Source of the DNA: Viscum album
Lineage: Eukaryota; Streptophyta; Magnoliopsida; Santalales; Viscaceae
DNA length: 64,000 nucleotides
NCBI GenBank assembly: GCA_963277665.1
Contig: OY728160.1
Span: 52,576,605 to 52,640,604, forward strand
Reading direction: 5' to 3'
Shown here: one piece after another, positions 21,549 to 34,260 of the stretch
Layout of the letters: every line of letters starts with the position of its first letter
Numbering within the stretch: position 1 is the stretch's first letter
Made by a program: the position numbers and the translations under genes
The notes under the pieces: generated by a model
The model's input: only the letters and a program-made list of their open reading frames with translations
Databases searched by the model: none
Told to the model about the DNA's origin: nothing

Positions 21549-24377
21549 TGGCATCCCACCTTTTTATTACATAACTTTTCATATCATTTTACAAACACAG
21601 ATGATTAAAGTATAGTGTCTTAGAAATCATGAACATAAAACATTAAAGCATAAAAAATTATTCTAATAAACTTTTAGGGCTTCATAATAAGTTATTACTA
21701 TGTAAAATTATTGTATCTCATAACCTAGAGACATACATCAAAGGAAAGGGTGAGAAGAAGGCTCAGTAAGGAAAAAAGGGGAGTCAGTTTACTTTTAAAA
21801 TCAATAACAACTTGATAGAAAACAGACATGGGAAATGGAAGTAGAGGCATTTCATATTGAAAATAACTTGAACCATAACATTAATATGTGGCTACAAAAT
21901 TTAATATATAAATTCATGAACATATCCCCATGGTTCATCCCCAAGGTGTCATAAAAATTAACATGGTTATTCACCAAGGTATCGTGAAACTTTTCATCTC
22001 TAGAGATTAAATTCTTTACCGAAAGCATTGGAGTGATATAAGAGAGAACCATTAATATGTATATTTCTAATGTGATCCACATATATCATAATCATACATT
22101 TCATAAATAACACATTGAGAGTAAAATAAATGGGTTTCACATCAAATCGTGACATTTTAAAAGTTCTTAAAATGATGATCATTATGTCATTTAAAATCCA
22201 AACAAAGGAAGTGATGGTTATATGTATTTCAATTAAAAAATAAAACAAATCAATTTTATATATTGATGAATACCCTTGGAAATAAAAATAGATTTGGGTA
22301 TTCACATAAATAATACAAGAGAATTTTGTGAGAAAAAAAGACTGATTTTTAGACAAAAATTATGCCGCATAACGGCTATATAACATAGTTTTAGAAAACA
22401 TTAAAAAAAGAGGGGGTAATAGAAAACCACTCATAAATTACTCATAATACAGTATGGGTATAAAATAAAAATAAATAATATCATGGTATGTATATTTTAA
22501 AGAAATACTATATGAAAATGAAACTCAAAAGAAATGAGAAGTGATTTCTTTTATAATAATTCGGCAGCCTAATGGCATCAATTAAAAATTCAAAAAATAA
22601 ATTGATGAAGGAAGAAAGGGTCTCTCATCATTTGGACATGAAATGGACAGTAATAATAATATATAATAACATACCTCCACATAAGTATATGGAAACTGGT
22701 AGGCATAACTTAATGGAAATCATGACTAAAAAAAGGGTGGAATGTTCCCTTACCTTGAAGAGTAACTTTGAAAACACGCAGGTTGAGATCTTGGGGGGCT
22801 TGAGAGAACCTTGAGAGGCTCCTTTTGAGGTAAAAAGTCTGTAACTTCATTGAGGAGGATATTATAATTTAATGAATGAGAGAATGTCTTGGTATTTATA
22901 TGTAATGTTAAGGAATATTTAATTAATTTCCAAGGGACACATCATCGGCGGTATTTGAAAAACCATGGGCTTTCCAATGGTATATACACATGTAATTGGC
23001 CTATTGGGACACATAATAGAATAACATACTATCCACAAGTCGACCAGCAGATTAATTCATTATTACATCATTTTTACATAATTAATGGTGTCATTAAACA
23101 CCCAAAACTCAAAACTGTATTTTCACTATTCAATGATAAACAAAAAATGTTATAAAAGTATTTTAAATTAACACTAACCTAATATCGAATATCTAAATTC
23201 AAAAATGAACTCATTTTTATGAAACATATTTTCTAAATATTTTTAATTTAATTTTTAATTAAAATAAATATTTATTCAAAAAACAACAACTCTAAAACTA
23301 TAACTTATTTTGTAAGTCCTTTAAAACGTAATCAAGGTCCTATTAAATTATCGTATAAAAATATGACAATAAAGTAAAAATTTATTATTATATTTTATAA
23401 AAATATATTTTTATTTTAAATTATTACATTAATTATAAAATTTAAGTATAAATATTTATGACATATAAAAATACCAACACTTATATTATGACCATTTTTT
23501 TACTTTTGAAATGTTTAAAACATATTTATATAATCATGGGTAAAGTTTCTATTTTTTTGGCTGATTCACTATTAATTACTATTCATTAATATTCATAAGG
23601 GGATATTACTACTCATACTTTACTATTCACCAAAAAATAAGTTGATCTTATTAGACACTAAATTTCATAAATTTCACAATTTTAAAAGACCATTTTCTGA
23701 AAATCATTTCACATTATTAGTTATTTAATGTTTGCATAAATATTTTAAAATACCTTTTCCCAAAATCATCAATAATATTTATCCAATATTTTTCCAGACA
23801 ATTGAAAATAAAAAAATTTACCGTAATAAGAAATAAAAATTTTATTTATACTAAGTGATTACAAAAAGTATCTAAGGCCTCATTACATAGCCCATTATAA
23901 CACCTGTATAGGACCTAGGTGTAAGGTGTGCTATGGTGATAGAATCTTGGAGAGGCTTGGACAAAATTTCCCAAAACATTATTTTTATTAGCTTGAACTT
24001 CTCCCTTAGGATATTTTTTTTCAAACTTGACATATTGAATTTTTGCTTGGAATTATTCCAGAGAAAATCCCAGAGATGCTGCCTCCTTTTCAAGCTATGA
24101 CAGATGGGCTTCGTACAGACCGAGTATACTGAATAAGGCCACAGAATCTTATATCTGGATTAACCAAGATCACCTGTATTTATAAATAAAAATTGTAATG
24201 TAAAGAGCTTAGTTTCCAAGATTTATATTGAAAAATGGACATATAACAATCAAAACCCAACAGTCTCATTTAATTATACCCACTTCATCAATTAAAGTAT
24301 ATTGTTTTGTGGAGTATAAAATTAAATAACACAAAAATTTATGAAACAAATATTATTCAATTGTTCGGGTTTTTACA
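21549..24377 (-). repeat. 5' LTR of gypsy-1
   Basis: It starts 'tggcatcccacc' in plus coordinates and ends '..ttaca' at 24,377. It aligns with 13,759-16,554 throughout: compare 'gaacataaaacat' near 21,630 with 13,845, the 'tccaagggacacatcatcgg' block near 22,930 with 15,150, and the U3 frame. A TATA-like box is at 22,895-22,903. This LTR would have driven transcription of the element. Confidence 0.9.
23872..24093 (-). pseudogene. U3-encoded reading frame, gypsy-1 5' LTR copy
   Basis: This is the counterpart of 16,050-16,319. It keeps 'ILREKFKLIKI', 'DSITIAHLTPRSY' and 'VIMGYVMRP' at the same distance from the LTR start. The N-terminal part matches less well and probably contains a frameshift, since the nucleotide match continues upstream to about 24,125. 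Confidence 0.45.
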
Positions 24378-27300
24378 TGATTAATTATTTATCAACCCAT
24401 CCACGGACTTCCCTTATATATTAAAACCTTTTCAATATCAATTTTCTTACCAACTAATTGATATTTATGAATTTTTTCAACTACTATTGTATCACCACTG
24501 TTTATTCTCTCTCCAATTTTATCATATATATATTATAAAAACAGCTATAATATTTATGGCTATATTTATCATAACACAAATAATAAGCCAAAAAATTCAT
24601 TCCTTAGTGGAAATTATTCATCTTCTTGAGTTTTTATCTCACCTCATTTTAGTCACTAGATATAATGGTTTTGTTATATGATTTGGTAAAAGTAATAACA
24701 TTAGTGGTCTTTTATTCTATTGGTATTCATAAACTTCTATTTCACAATTTACTTGACTGGGTTATTATTTTCAGTATAGTTCTGATTTTTTATTCTAGTA
24801 TTCCTTTAATATATGAATTATCTTATTTAATCCTTCTAATCACCTAAATATATGTTTTGATCTTTATTATAATTGTGTACTCCTTATAATATACACCTTC
24901 TTCAGTATCAAACTTTCAATATTATTGAGAATGAACTTTAAATACTCCACCTTCTTCATACTATTATGAAATAAGAAAATTATGAGTGTTTTTTCAATGT
25001 TTCTTAATTATATATATTGTCCTCTCTATCAGACACACTCTATTTGAGGGATATAAGGTTTCTTATAATGGATTTAGTAGGAATATTATTATTATATTTT
25101 TTATGTATGTTCATTTTTAAAGAGTATATTAACATAAAATTTTATAAATATGTTTTCAATTATTACATTCCATAGGATACATGATAGAAAAATAACCAAA
25201 TTTAACAAATTTAAATAATTTTAAAGGAAATTTTCCTTGATACTAATATGTTACTCTTTGGAAATTTATTCATAGAAAATAAAGGGATTATTATGATTAT
25301 TTCTCAAAAAAATCATAAAGGTCAACCATCTCAAATTCAATATTAAAGTTTTTGATAAAATTGAAAGTAATATTTTTCATACTCTGAGAATTTTCATTCA
25401 TTTAATAGATTTTCTCATTTCATATCCAATAATAGTACAATAAATATCATTTATAATGACTTAATCAAGATCGTTATCCTCAAATGATGAAACCTTGGAA
25501 TTAAAATTATATCCAAAAAATTCCATTCAAATTATTCACTAATGTGGATTTATTAAGAGTTTATCTATATCTTATGATATTGTAACAATCATATTAACTC
25601 TAGAGAAATTATCACCAATACATTAATTTTCATTCATTCGTATATTGATAAATAATTTTTTATAATGTTGTATCATTCCTTCCTTAAAATTTTTGTTTTC
25701 TCTATAAGTATAATAAATTTCAACAAAAATCTAATAATTATATTTCCATCCAAGGACATTTTGAACTCTTTATTAGATAATGATAAATATAGATCATCCC
25801 ATATATTCCCATATCTCTAAAAAATTTATTATCAATTTCATTCTAACCTATGTCTCTTTTAAAAATATATATCCTTGAAGTAAATAATCAAAAACGTCGC
25901 ACACAAGTGAAATGGTGTGAACTTATTTCCTTCTGCAGATTAAATATTTTTCTGTAAATGGTTGTAATTCCATTTTTATTGAACAAGTTGTCATGATAGA
26001 TAAAAAATAAAATATGATATTTGATATTGATCCATGTATCTAATTATAATCATTATAATCACCTAGATATGTTATTTATACTGATATGGGTGAGTCATTG
26101 TAAAATCTTTGTATCTATTAAACACATATTCTCTCTTTAATTTCTAGAATAAATCTCTACAATTCACCTTAATTTTGAAATTAACAATTATCATACCATG
26201 ATTCTAAATATGGTTCAGCATTAATACAAATGATTTTTTCCCTAATGTGTGGGAGTTGTTATGAATCTAACACATAGATTGACTTTTATTTTCAATATAA
26301 AAATATATGTAAGCATATATCCTAAAACCTTATTCTATAACTAACTATTTCTTACAAGAACCAACTTATTATACAGTATCGTAAAATAATGTTTCTTTAA
26401 CTTTGATCAATAAATAGTGAACAAATCGTCAATATACTAACCCGATATGATCTTATTCTTCTTTGTCTACAAAATATTACTATTATCTCTCTCAACCGGT
26501 ATTAGTGGATAATTTTGTCACTCTTTCCAATGTTGATAAAAATTCATTAATAAACCTTGACATTAACAATAAAAATATTTTACAGTATTAAACATTTGGA
26601 TTAGTTTAAGGGATACACAATAATAGTTAATTTTTAATCAAATAATCATGATATCTAATTCTTAACTCTCAATAAACAAGGTTAAAAATAGATTTGTTTA
26701 AAATTATCTAAGAAATGTTGTTTTACTTTTAAAAAATATTATCTCATTTCTTCCCATGTATGTACTCAAACATTTTAGATTATTTTCCATATAGGCATAA
26801 TAAAATTACACCCAAATGTATGATAGATCTCTATTTTAATAACAAAAAAACTCATCATATATCATTATCAAAATAAATTATCATTATGTATTAATGTTAA
26901 TGTATATAGGTAATTGTACGATTTATATATTACATTTCACCTCGTAATAACCATTTATTCCTAAATTTCTAATAAAATGGTCTTATATATATTTTAAAGG
27001 CCTCAGGTTACTATTACATATCATTTAAGTTATTTTTATAGAAGTTTTATTATCTCATATGTGTTATTTGGAACCTTGGGGGTTTTTCTTATATACTATA
27101 AAAATTCATATAGTTTGAAAAAACATTTTATGCTAATTTTTGAAATCAATGATACTTTTACGAATATTATCGAATATATTATGCATTAATATAGTGTTTT
27201 ATCCTATTGTAGCCTTTACTTTTCTAAAAAAATTATTCTTATTCATATCAATGTAAATAATGTTGGTATTTTTCCAATTTCATCTATATGAGAAAATAGC

Positions 27301-27797
27301 CATTTACTTCGTAATTTTTCTTCTTACACCAAGATATTTTTTACCATGGAAAATATCACAGTAATTCATATGTGTGAACTCAAACCTTCCCATATTAACT
27401 CGTAACACCTTCAATCACTCACTTAAACCCTTCTAAAATATTTTATAGCTATCCATACCCATAAATATTGTATTTAATATCATCTAAATATATTGAAAAC
27501 AAATATAACACCATTATCCATAGAATCAAATAAAATGTTCATTGTCAACAGAGTCACTAGTTGAAGAAGGATTATCTAATCAAGTGATGTTTTTTAGAAC
27601 CTATATATGTTATGGGTATTTATTTTTTATTTCATATCACTATATAATATCAAACTTATACATGTTTATTTTGGATTTGGATAGATGCATTATTGGTTAT
27701 GGTAAATTGAGTTGTAATCTCACCACCCATCCAAATTTAATATTTTATTAGGCCATTTTGAGGAAAAATGGGAAACCAAATTTCGTATACAAGACCA
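24378..27797. other. AT-rich region without recognisable features
   Basis: About 3.4 kb with no frame that I can match on either strand and no paired repeats that I noticed. Short open frames at 24,487-24,847 and 27,542-27,751 are hydrophobic and AT-driven. It may hold the right-hand remainder of copia-A, whose gag should lie beyond gypsy-1, but I could not confirm that. Confidence 0.4.
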
Positions 27798-28031
27798 CTA
27801 CGTAATAAAATATCTCAAAAAATGATTAAACATGAGGCATAGATTACCTAAATCATCTACCCTATAATGTTCCCATTGTAGGGGAAAAACATGTATTTCT
27901 GGGTCCTCTCTAATAAGTTCTTCATGGTGAGTGAGAATCCTCTCTATTGTCTGGATGAATTCCTCTGAGTTGATTATTCTCTGATTGAATCCTCTAGCAA
28001 GTATTCTAAATTGTTTATCTATTACACACAC
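27798..28031 (-). CDS. Unrecognised 77-codon open frame
   Basis: The predicted peptide is not of the Phe/Ile/Asn-rich type produced by random AT-rich DNA. It has 'ILARGFNQRIINSEEFIQ', a Glu/Asp-rich 'HHEELIREDPEIHVFP' and 'QWEHYRVDDLGNLCLMF', and starts MCVIDKQFR. I recognise no family. It lies head to head with the gypsy-3 RT fragment on the plus strand, just where that RT should have continued upstream, so it may belong to an insert that truncated the RT. No promoter or splice signal is evident. Confidence 0.3.
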   Translation of the reverse strand: MCVIDKQFRILARGFNQRIINSEEFIQTIERILTHHEELIREDPEIHVFPLQWEHYRVDDLGNLCLMFNHFLRYFIT

Positions 28032-28850
28032 TAAAGGTTATGAGAAGAATAAAAATAATTTTAAAAAATTTCTTAAAATACTTATTGAAAATTTTATATA
28101 TGGGATATTTTGTAAATGTAAATTATGGATTAAAAAGGTTTTTTCCCTCTGTCATAGTGTATCCAATCATGGTATATATATTTACCCTTAAAAAATAATG
28201 GTTTTCACAAAATTGAAAACACTTAATAACATAATAGAAATATGCAGTGTCCTTCGTTATTATAAATAGAATTTTGTTGAAACATTTCATTATTATACAA
28301 TTTGTTAACTATGTTAACATGTATGAGGGTAAAATTAATGAGTTAAAAGTAATTAAATGATATAATTATGTAATTAAAAATTATATTATTAATTTTTTCA
28401 GGCACAGACCATATCATCAAAAAAGCAGAGTTTTTTATATATAGTAATTCTTCAAGGAGAGGTCTTGGAATGGTTTTAATTAAACTGTTATTTATGTGGA
28501 ATATACATCTTAATGGATAAAATACTATATGTAAATTCCTCAAAATCATTAATTATTCTGGATGGGATGATATTTTCACTGTAGACACAAATATATAATC
28601 TATATGGAGAGAAATATGATATATGCATCAAATAAAGGATCCGAATATTTATATTTACTAATAAATATATGATATTGAGGCAGGATAAATGTTTGAATAT
28701 ACATAATTATTATGATTATGTTATACATTATAATTAAATAACATAGGAAATAAAAAAATATAATTAATTAATTGAGTAGAGAATACCATGGTTATTATCT
28801 AGGATGAGGGTAGAGAATGATCCTACTCATACATATTTAATTTGTATAAA
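28020..28850 (+). pseudogene. Gypsy-3: RT thumb and RNase H fragment, plus strand
   Basis: At 28,040-28,190 the frame gives 'FCKCKLWIKKVFSLCHSVS' and NHGIYIYP, matching the gypsy RT SKCEFWLKEVxFLGHVxSxxGIxVDP. After a frameshift, 'IIEICSVLRYYK*NFVETF' (28,225-28,310) matches the thumb motif EIRSFLGLxGYYRRFVExF. 'FFIYSNSSRRGLGMVLI' (28,415-28,465) matches RNase H YSDASxxGLGxVLMQ, with the catalytic Asp now Asn. 'NLYGEKYDICIK' and 'FIFTNKYMILRQDK' follow near 28,590-28,700, and 'NYYDYVIHYN' near 28,700-28,730. I found no integrase, gag or LTR for it. Confidence 0.7.
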
Positions 28851-31519
28851 TCCTAATATTATAATTTAATGGGTATATCATACCTATTCCATATAGTTAA
28901 CCATCCTTCTAAATAATAAAACAAAAATAATCCTCAATAGGAAGACAAGCCTCAATGAAATACAATTATTGTTTGGAGAAATGGGAAATTTATATACATT
29001 AATATTTTTTTAAATATAATATTCTCATTTGGTTGTAGGTTATGTGTTCAATAAATACTGTTTGAAATGAATCATCTATTTCCAAAATCTCATGGAATAA
29101 ATTTATCTATTAAAACTTTTTGTACTAAAATGTATAATGATATTAAATTTCATTTTAGTGTAAAACATATTATGTGATATATTTAAACTACACAGTATGG
29201 TGTTATGAAAAAAATATAAAGGATGAACGATAAAATACCAAAGAGGTTATGTTACCCTTACATGTACCAGGGTTAGTGTGGGATTACAATTTTACGGATA
29301 AATCATCGAACATCCTAAAACATTCATATAAAATAGTACAATAAGTTTTATTTTATATATTCTTAAAAAATAATATAAATGAATAAAATTTTAGAGTATT
29401 TTTATCATTATTATCTATAAAGAATGTATATAAATGATTCTATAAAAATTTATAGCCCACATATATCAAAAATATCTAATCATAATCTATGGTTCACATT
29501 AAATTATTAAAGGAGTCTTGAAGAGGATTTAAATATATAGATTAATATTAAAAAACTTATCACTATTATATTATTGGATAGTCAAAATATAATATACAAA
29601 TATTAAATAATATTCTTATTTCATTCTCACTTGACTTCCAATGATGTTGGGATCAAAATTTACCTATGGTAGAATATTCATATCATAATAGTTACTAGTT
29701 AGGGGTATAAATGAGACCTTATGAATAATTTTATGGGAACAAATTATAAGATCTAACAATTTTGGGTAAATATATATAAATATATTTATTAGAACCAAAT
29801 ATTTTAGAATAGATATTGGGAAAATATTTTTCATGAAAAACTATATCAAGATAATATAAATTAGATTAAAATTTTTTCATTGAAATCCTCATAAAGGATA
29901 TTTAATTATAATTGGGGGGTATACAAGTTTCTAAATATATCACAATTTAAAGAGTTATAATATTCAAAAATAATAAAGTGTATTTAGGTTTATGGTACTT
30001 TTATTATTTTGAAATATTGGATTAAATATTATTTATGTAATTTCATCTATCCATGATACCAAAATTTTTTCATGTAAATGGAAACATTAATATATTTACC
30101 TTAAAGAGGTATATGGTAGAGCCCTAACATTTTCTAATAAATGATCAGGTGCACATGTAACCTGTCTTGTTATATAGTGAATAGATTGTTATATTATTTA
30201 TGTGATATATAAAATGTTTAAAAATTGGATGAGTTGACTTTATTGGTTCTATGGATTTGTTAAAAACTTCATTCAGATACATAGGAAAATTTAGATGATA
30301 TTATAAATAATTACAAACAATTTTCTTAGATTGATATACAATAACAAGGGAAAATATCTTTTAAGGGGTAATAAACGGATTCCCAATATATTATAATTAT
30401 AAAATAAGCAAATATTTAATTACAATATAATGATGAAATATAAAATCAATGACCCATTTTTATAAAACTCATAAGTGTTATAATGGGAAATAGATAAATA
30501 TATATAATTTTAGTATAAATTAGAACTCCAGTCACTCATAATTTCAAATAAAAATCATGACGTTAAAAGGTATTAATAATAATAAAATTAATACAACCCC
30601 TAGAATGGATATTATAAAAGAAATAAACATGATAATAATAAGTTATATATGTTGTTTTAGTATAGAATATATTTATAAGATGTAAGAGGGTTGATAGTCA
30701 TTATATGTATGATAGTAATTATTCCCATTGACCATTATTCCCATTAGTATTATATTGATTGTAAAGATTCCATTATATTTGTAGTATATTGTTGATGATA
30801 ATGACATTATTTAATTTGGAAAAAAAATGTTAGAAACCATTTTTATGACTAGTAAGAATATCCCATATGATGTAAATTTATCTAATATTTTGAATTATGT
30901 GTCAATAACATAGTTTACCCTTTAAAAAATTGAATTTTAATATTAAAAACTAATTTAAAAAATAGAGTATTCTATAGTAAAAGTTAAATATACTTAAAAT
31001 AATGGTTTTATTGTTGATGTTCAAAACACTACATCAAAGCATAAACATTAAACATTTTATCTCTATGTATTATGGTAGTATTAAAATGTGTTATATAATT
31101 AAAGGGTAAAATGATATTTATGTTTAAATTAATTTATAAAAAAATTTAAAATGGCACTACATTTTTAATGAAATGTATAATCTTATATTTAATGATGAAT
31201 TTCACATAAATATATGTTGAATTTAACAAAATAGATTTTATATTTCAAATCATGATTTCATAAATTAAATATATCGATAAATATGATATTTTTGATAAAA
31301 ATTAAAATAGGTTAAAAACTTTGAAATATGGTAGAATATAGTAAATATGACTGTATAAATGTTTAAACATGAACACAATTCACCCAAGTTAGCGATATTG
31401 TCATTATTCCATCACTAAACATATTTTTCATCTAATAAGTAATATATCTTATTATTATCGGATATAGTTGATCATATGAGATAATGGAAAAATAAAATAA
31501 ACATTAATTTTTCCACAAA
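28851..31519. other. AT-rich region without recognisable features
   Basis: About 2.7 kb in which all frames are short and closed. It may contain the decayed integrase of gypsy-3 (expected directly downstream), but I could not find its motifs. Confidence 0.4.
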
Positions 31520-32719
31520 TACAATTGATTAATCATTATCAACAGTTCGGTAATAATTTGTATTTTTTAAAAAAAATCAATAAGTACAATTTTAATTTCC
31601 TCTAGCTCTTTATACACACACACACACAAAAATATATGTATATATATATTAAATTTTTTTTTGAAGAACACAATAACTTTATACATCAAGTTCATATTGA
31701 ATATTATTTATCTTGTGGGATAAAAAAACTCAAAATAATATCTTATACGATTTTATTAAATGACTTGTAATTTATATTTTAAGAAATTGATGGTATTCAA
31801 GACTACTGATAGATAAAATCAATCCTCTAGAAACATGAAATGTATAAAAAATCTCTAAAACTTTTATTATTTTTAGAATAATGTGAACATGGTATAAGGG
31901 AACTAGGATTCAAAATTCCACTTAATTTCCTAACTAGATCGACATGATCACACACTCAAGGAAATAATTATTAGAAAAAAATTCATAAAAAGTGTCCAAA
32001 GAAAAAAAAGAAATAACAATAGAAGATTTATATTCTTTTCAATTTAGTTCAATATCATAGGTAAAAAATTGGTACTAATATTTATTTCACGAGAAAAGAA
32101 AATATTAAAATAGAAAATATTAATGTCATCTAATATTATATTACACTATAAGTTACACAAGAACATGTGATTCCCCATCCTTAAATAGTGGGGTACATCC
32201 AATCAGCCAATTCAATCACCTTATGATATTTTCATTGGAATCATCATTGTTATATTCCACCTTATATTTACAATAAAAAATACTTATATAATATCTGACA
32301 TGTGGTTATTGTGCATGTCATTCTCATGTGGCCCTATTATGATCTATTTGTAGCATTTAGATAAACTTTAGTCACTCTGTTATGGGAAGACCTTATATGA
32401 AATCCTCAAAATAATCCATACAAGATCCATAACATCTATAATCAATCATTTGGACATGATCACATTCAGTACCATTTCTATAACAACTCCTTCTAGACTA
32501 TCCGTCCTCTTTACAATCCCACTATTCTGTAAACAAATTATTATTCAATATTCCATGATTTGGAATTCCTCCTTCAAGAATAAAATAAATAAAAATATAA
32601 AGGTGGCTTAAAATTGTGTAATAATGTACCACAGAAAGACTTCTATAAGTGACTAAATATTTCTCCAATAGTTATGAAAATTATGAAAATTTTAAATTTC
32701 ACAACTATAATCAGTGTAT
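31520..32719 (-). repeat. 3' LTR of copia-B
   Basis: The segment 31,860-32,600 is a diverged direct copy of about 62,450-63,110, aligned around 'atcatcattgtt' / 'accactgttggtcg' and the 'tttcacatttacaat' block near 32,265. Its right edge is set by a purine tract on the minus strand next to the RNase H end. The left edge is uncertain and estimated from the partner LTR. Together the copies flank a minus-strand copia pol. Confidence 0.6.
31613..31650. repeat. (AC)n and (AT)n simple repeat
   Basis: Seven to eight AC dinucleotides at 31,614-31,628 are followed by an interrupted AT run, inside the copia-B 3' LTR. Confidence 0.9.
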
Positions 32720-32720
32720 C

Positions 32721-32735
32721 AATCCCTTCTTTTGG
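32721..32735 (-). other. Probable polypurine tract of copia-B
   Basis: The minus strand reads 'ccaaaagaagggattgatac'. It lies just after the RNase H C-terminus and is followed by 'tgatac', a possible LTR start. Confidence 0.45.
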
Positions 32736-32789
32736 CCACACATGTCTGATAATGGTATAATTAAAACTTGTAATTTCCATGAATAATAA

Positions 32790-33480
32790 AACAGTAAACA
32801 TGTTAGAATAATTATTACATCATGAAATATTCTAAAGATACAAAACATTATATTTTAGAATCTTCTAGGTGAAATTTTACTTCAACATAGTTTAAATTTT
32901 CTATGAGTGAAACTTAAGATTCTTAGAAAAATGAATTTTTATATGATTATTATTGAATAACAACCCAATTTTCGGAAACATTCTTAGTTCATACAATAAA
33001 CACATCACTCTAATTAGTTTCAACCCGAAATTAATGACAACCGCACACTCTACATTCTTTGTATATAGTGTTACAACCAAATAAAAGATCAATAACTATC
33101 TTATACATGTCTTTATGATGGTAAACAACTTATTGTGCTATTACATGCATTCCTAATTCATCTAGATTCCACATAGACATAAACCTAGAATGAATAAGAT
33201 GTTACAAAAAACAGGGTTACATATTCAAATCCTTTGAGATAACAACAAATCCACTTCACATATTTCTAGTTAAGTATTTTTATAATTGATATAAATAGAC
33301 TAGAAACTCCCACTTCATGTGAAATGATAGTCATTTTACAATACATAGAATAAATAAAGAAGAAAATAATTGATTAAAACATATAATCCTCCTGATACAT
33401 GGACATTCATTTCAATTTTAGTGCCTTTCCATTAAATAACATGATGTATCCCACCAATGGGGTTGATATAAGTATAAATA
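32790..33480 (-). pseudogene. RNase H of copia-B, broken
   Basis: Decayed Tnt1/Tork-type RNase H. 'VKWICCYLKGFEYVTLFF' (about 33,210-33,260) matches LKWILRYLKGT. 'VYVYVESR' followed by IRNACNSTI (about 33,150-33,190) matches GYVDADWAGDxDxRKSTT, with the catalytic Asp changed. An open stretch at 32,901-33,092 ends 'IKIHFSKNLKFHS', matching AIHLSKNSxFHSRTKH. A last piece near 32,800-32,850 corresponds to HxDENxxDMLTK. The order on the minus strand is correct and it lies directly downstream of RT. Confidence 0.8.
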
Positions 33481-33549
33481 TGATCATTTTGAATATTTTA
33501 TTTCCTTATAAATATATCATTTTATAAAAAAAGTTCGTTTTCTCCTATC

Positions 33550-34260
33550 ACTTATGATATGTATCCTCTCTATATATTCCTATCATCCTTAATATCATTT
33601 ATTTTAATCCTTAAAGACAAATAAAAATTTACCTCCTAAATAGGTTTAATGTACATTGCTTCCATGAGCACATCATACATATAAAAGATAAGAATCATGT
33701 AAATCCCATAATTGAAATCCTTTTAGAAGAAAATATTCTCTAAATATATTTTGAAACAAACACTTTTATCCATAACGGAATCAAAATTATTGTTCCATTT
33801 CCATGGATATTCCCTCAAGCCATAAATATTTTTTCAACTTACACACAAGGATAATATTCTATTTGTCCATGAAACCCACTGGTGACTTCATAATGATTTC
33901 CTCTTATAATCCCCCAAGAATCAATATATTCTCTATATCAATTTTTATAGATGAATACTATATAAATAAATTATACTAGAAATTCTTCAGAAGGTTATTT
34001 TTTTGAGAATGGGTGAAAAAAACATTGAACAAATTAGATCATTCCTTATATTGAAACCACATCATAAATAGCCTAAACATAAGCCTATTTTTACCAATTA
34101 TTTTATCTTTTGACAAAAAACATTTTTTTATAGAGCTTTTTGACCATGTGGTATTTTTTTAATCTATGAATTTTCTTTATCATGCAATGAATCCATTCAA
34201 TATTTCACTAAATACTCTTAATTTTAGGAATCACAAACACTCACCACTTCTTCTAGGATC
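33550..34260 (-). pseudogene. Reverse transcriptase of copia-B, broken
   Basis: 'MDSLHDKENS*IKKIPHGQ' and KAL near 34,150-34,220 match the RT start MxSLHxNxTWxLVxLPxGxKAL. 'FFSPILK' follows. 'EEIIMKSPVGFMDK' and 'NIILVCKLKKYLWL' at 33,820-33,900 match EEIYMxQPEGFxxxGxExxVCKLKKSLYGL. The YVDD region near 33,630 reads 'SYLLYV*CAHGSNVH', so the catalytic aspartates are gone. The motif style fits the Tnt1/Tork lineage. Confidence 0.85.

Larger units (their letters stand above)
13759..24377 (-). mobile_element. Ty3/gypsy retrotransposon gypsy-1, nearly full length
   Basis: The 10.6-kb unit has direct LTRs (13,759-16,554 and 21,549-24,377), a PBS beside the right LTR and a polypurine tract beside the left LTR. 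On the minus strand the interior reads gag, protease, RT, RNase H, integrase, which is the Ty3/gypsy order. The sequence type matches the plant chromovirus or Tekay/Del-like group, by recollection of those families. Five-bp flanks (cttta and tgatt) show no target duplication. LTRs have diverged clearly and all domains carry stops or frameshifts, so it is dead and old. Confidence 0.9.
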
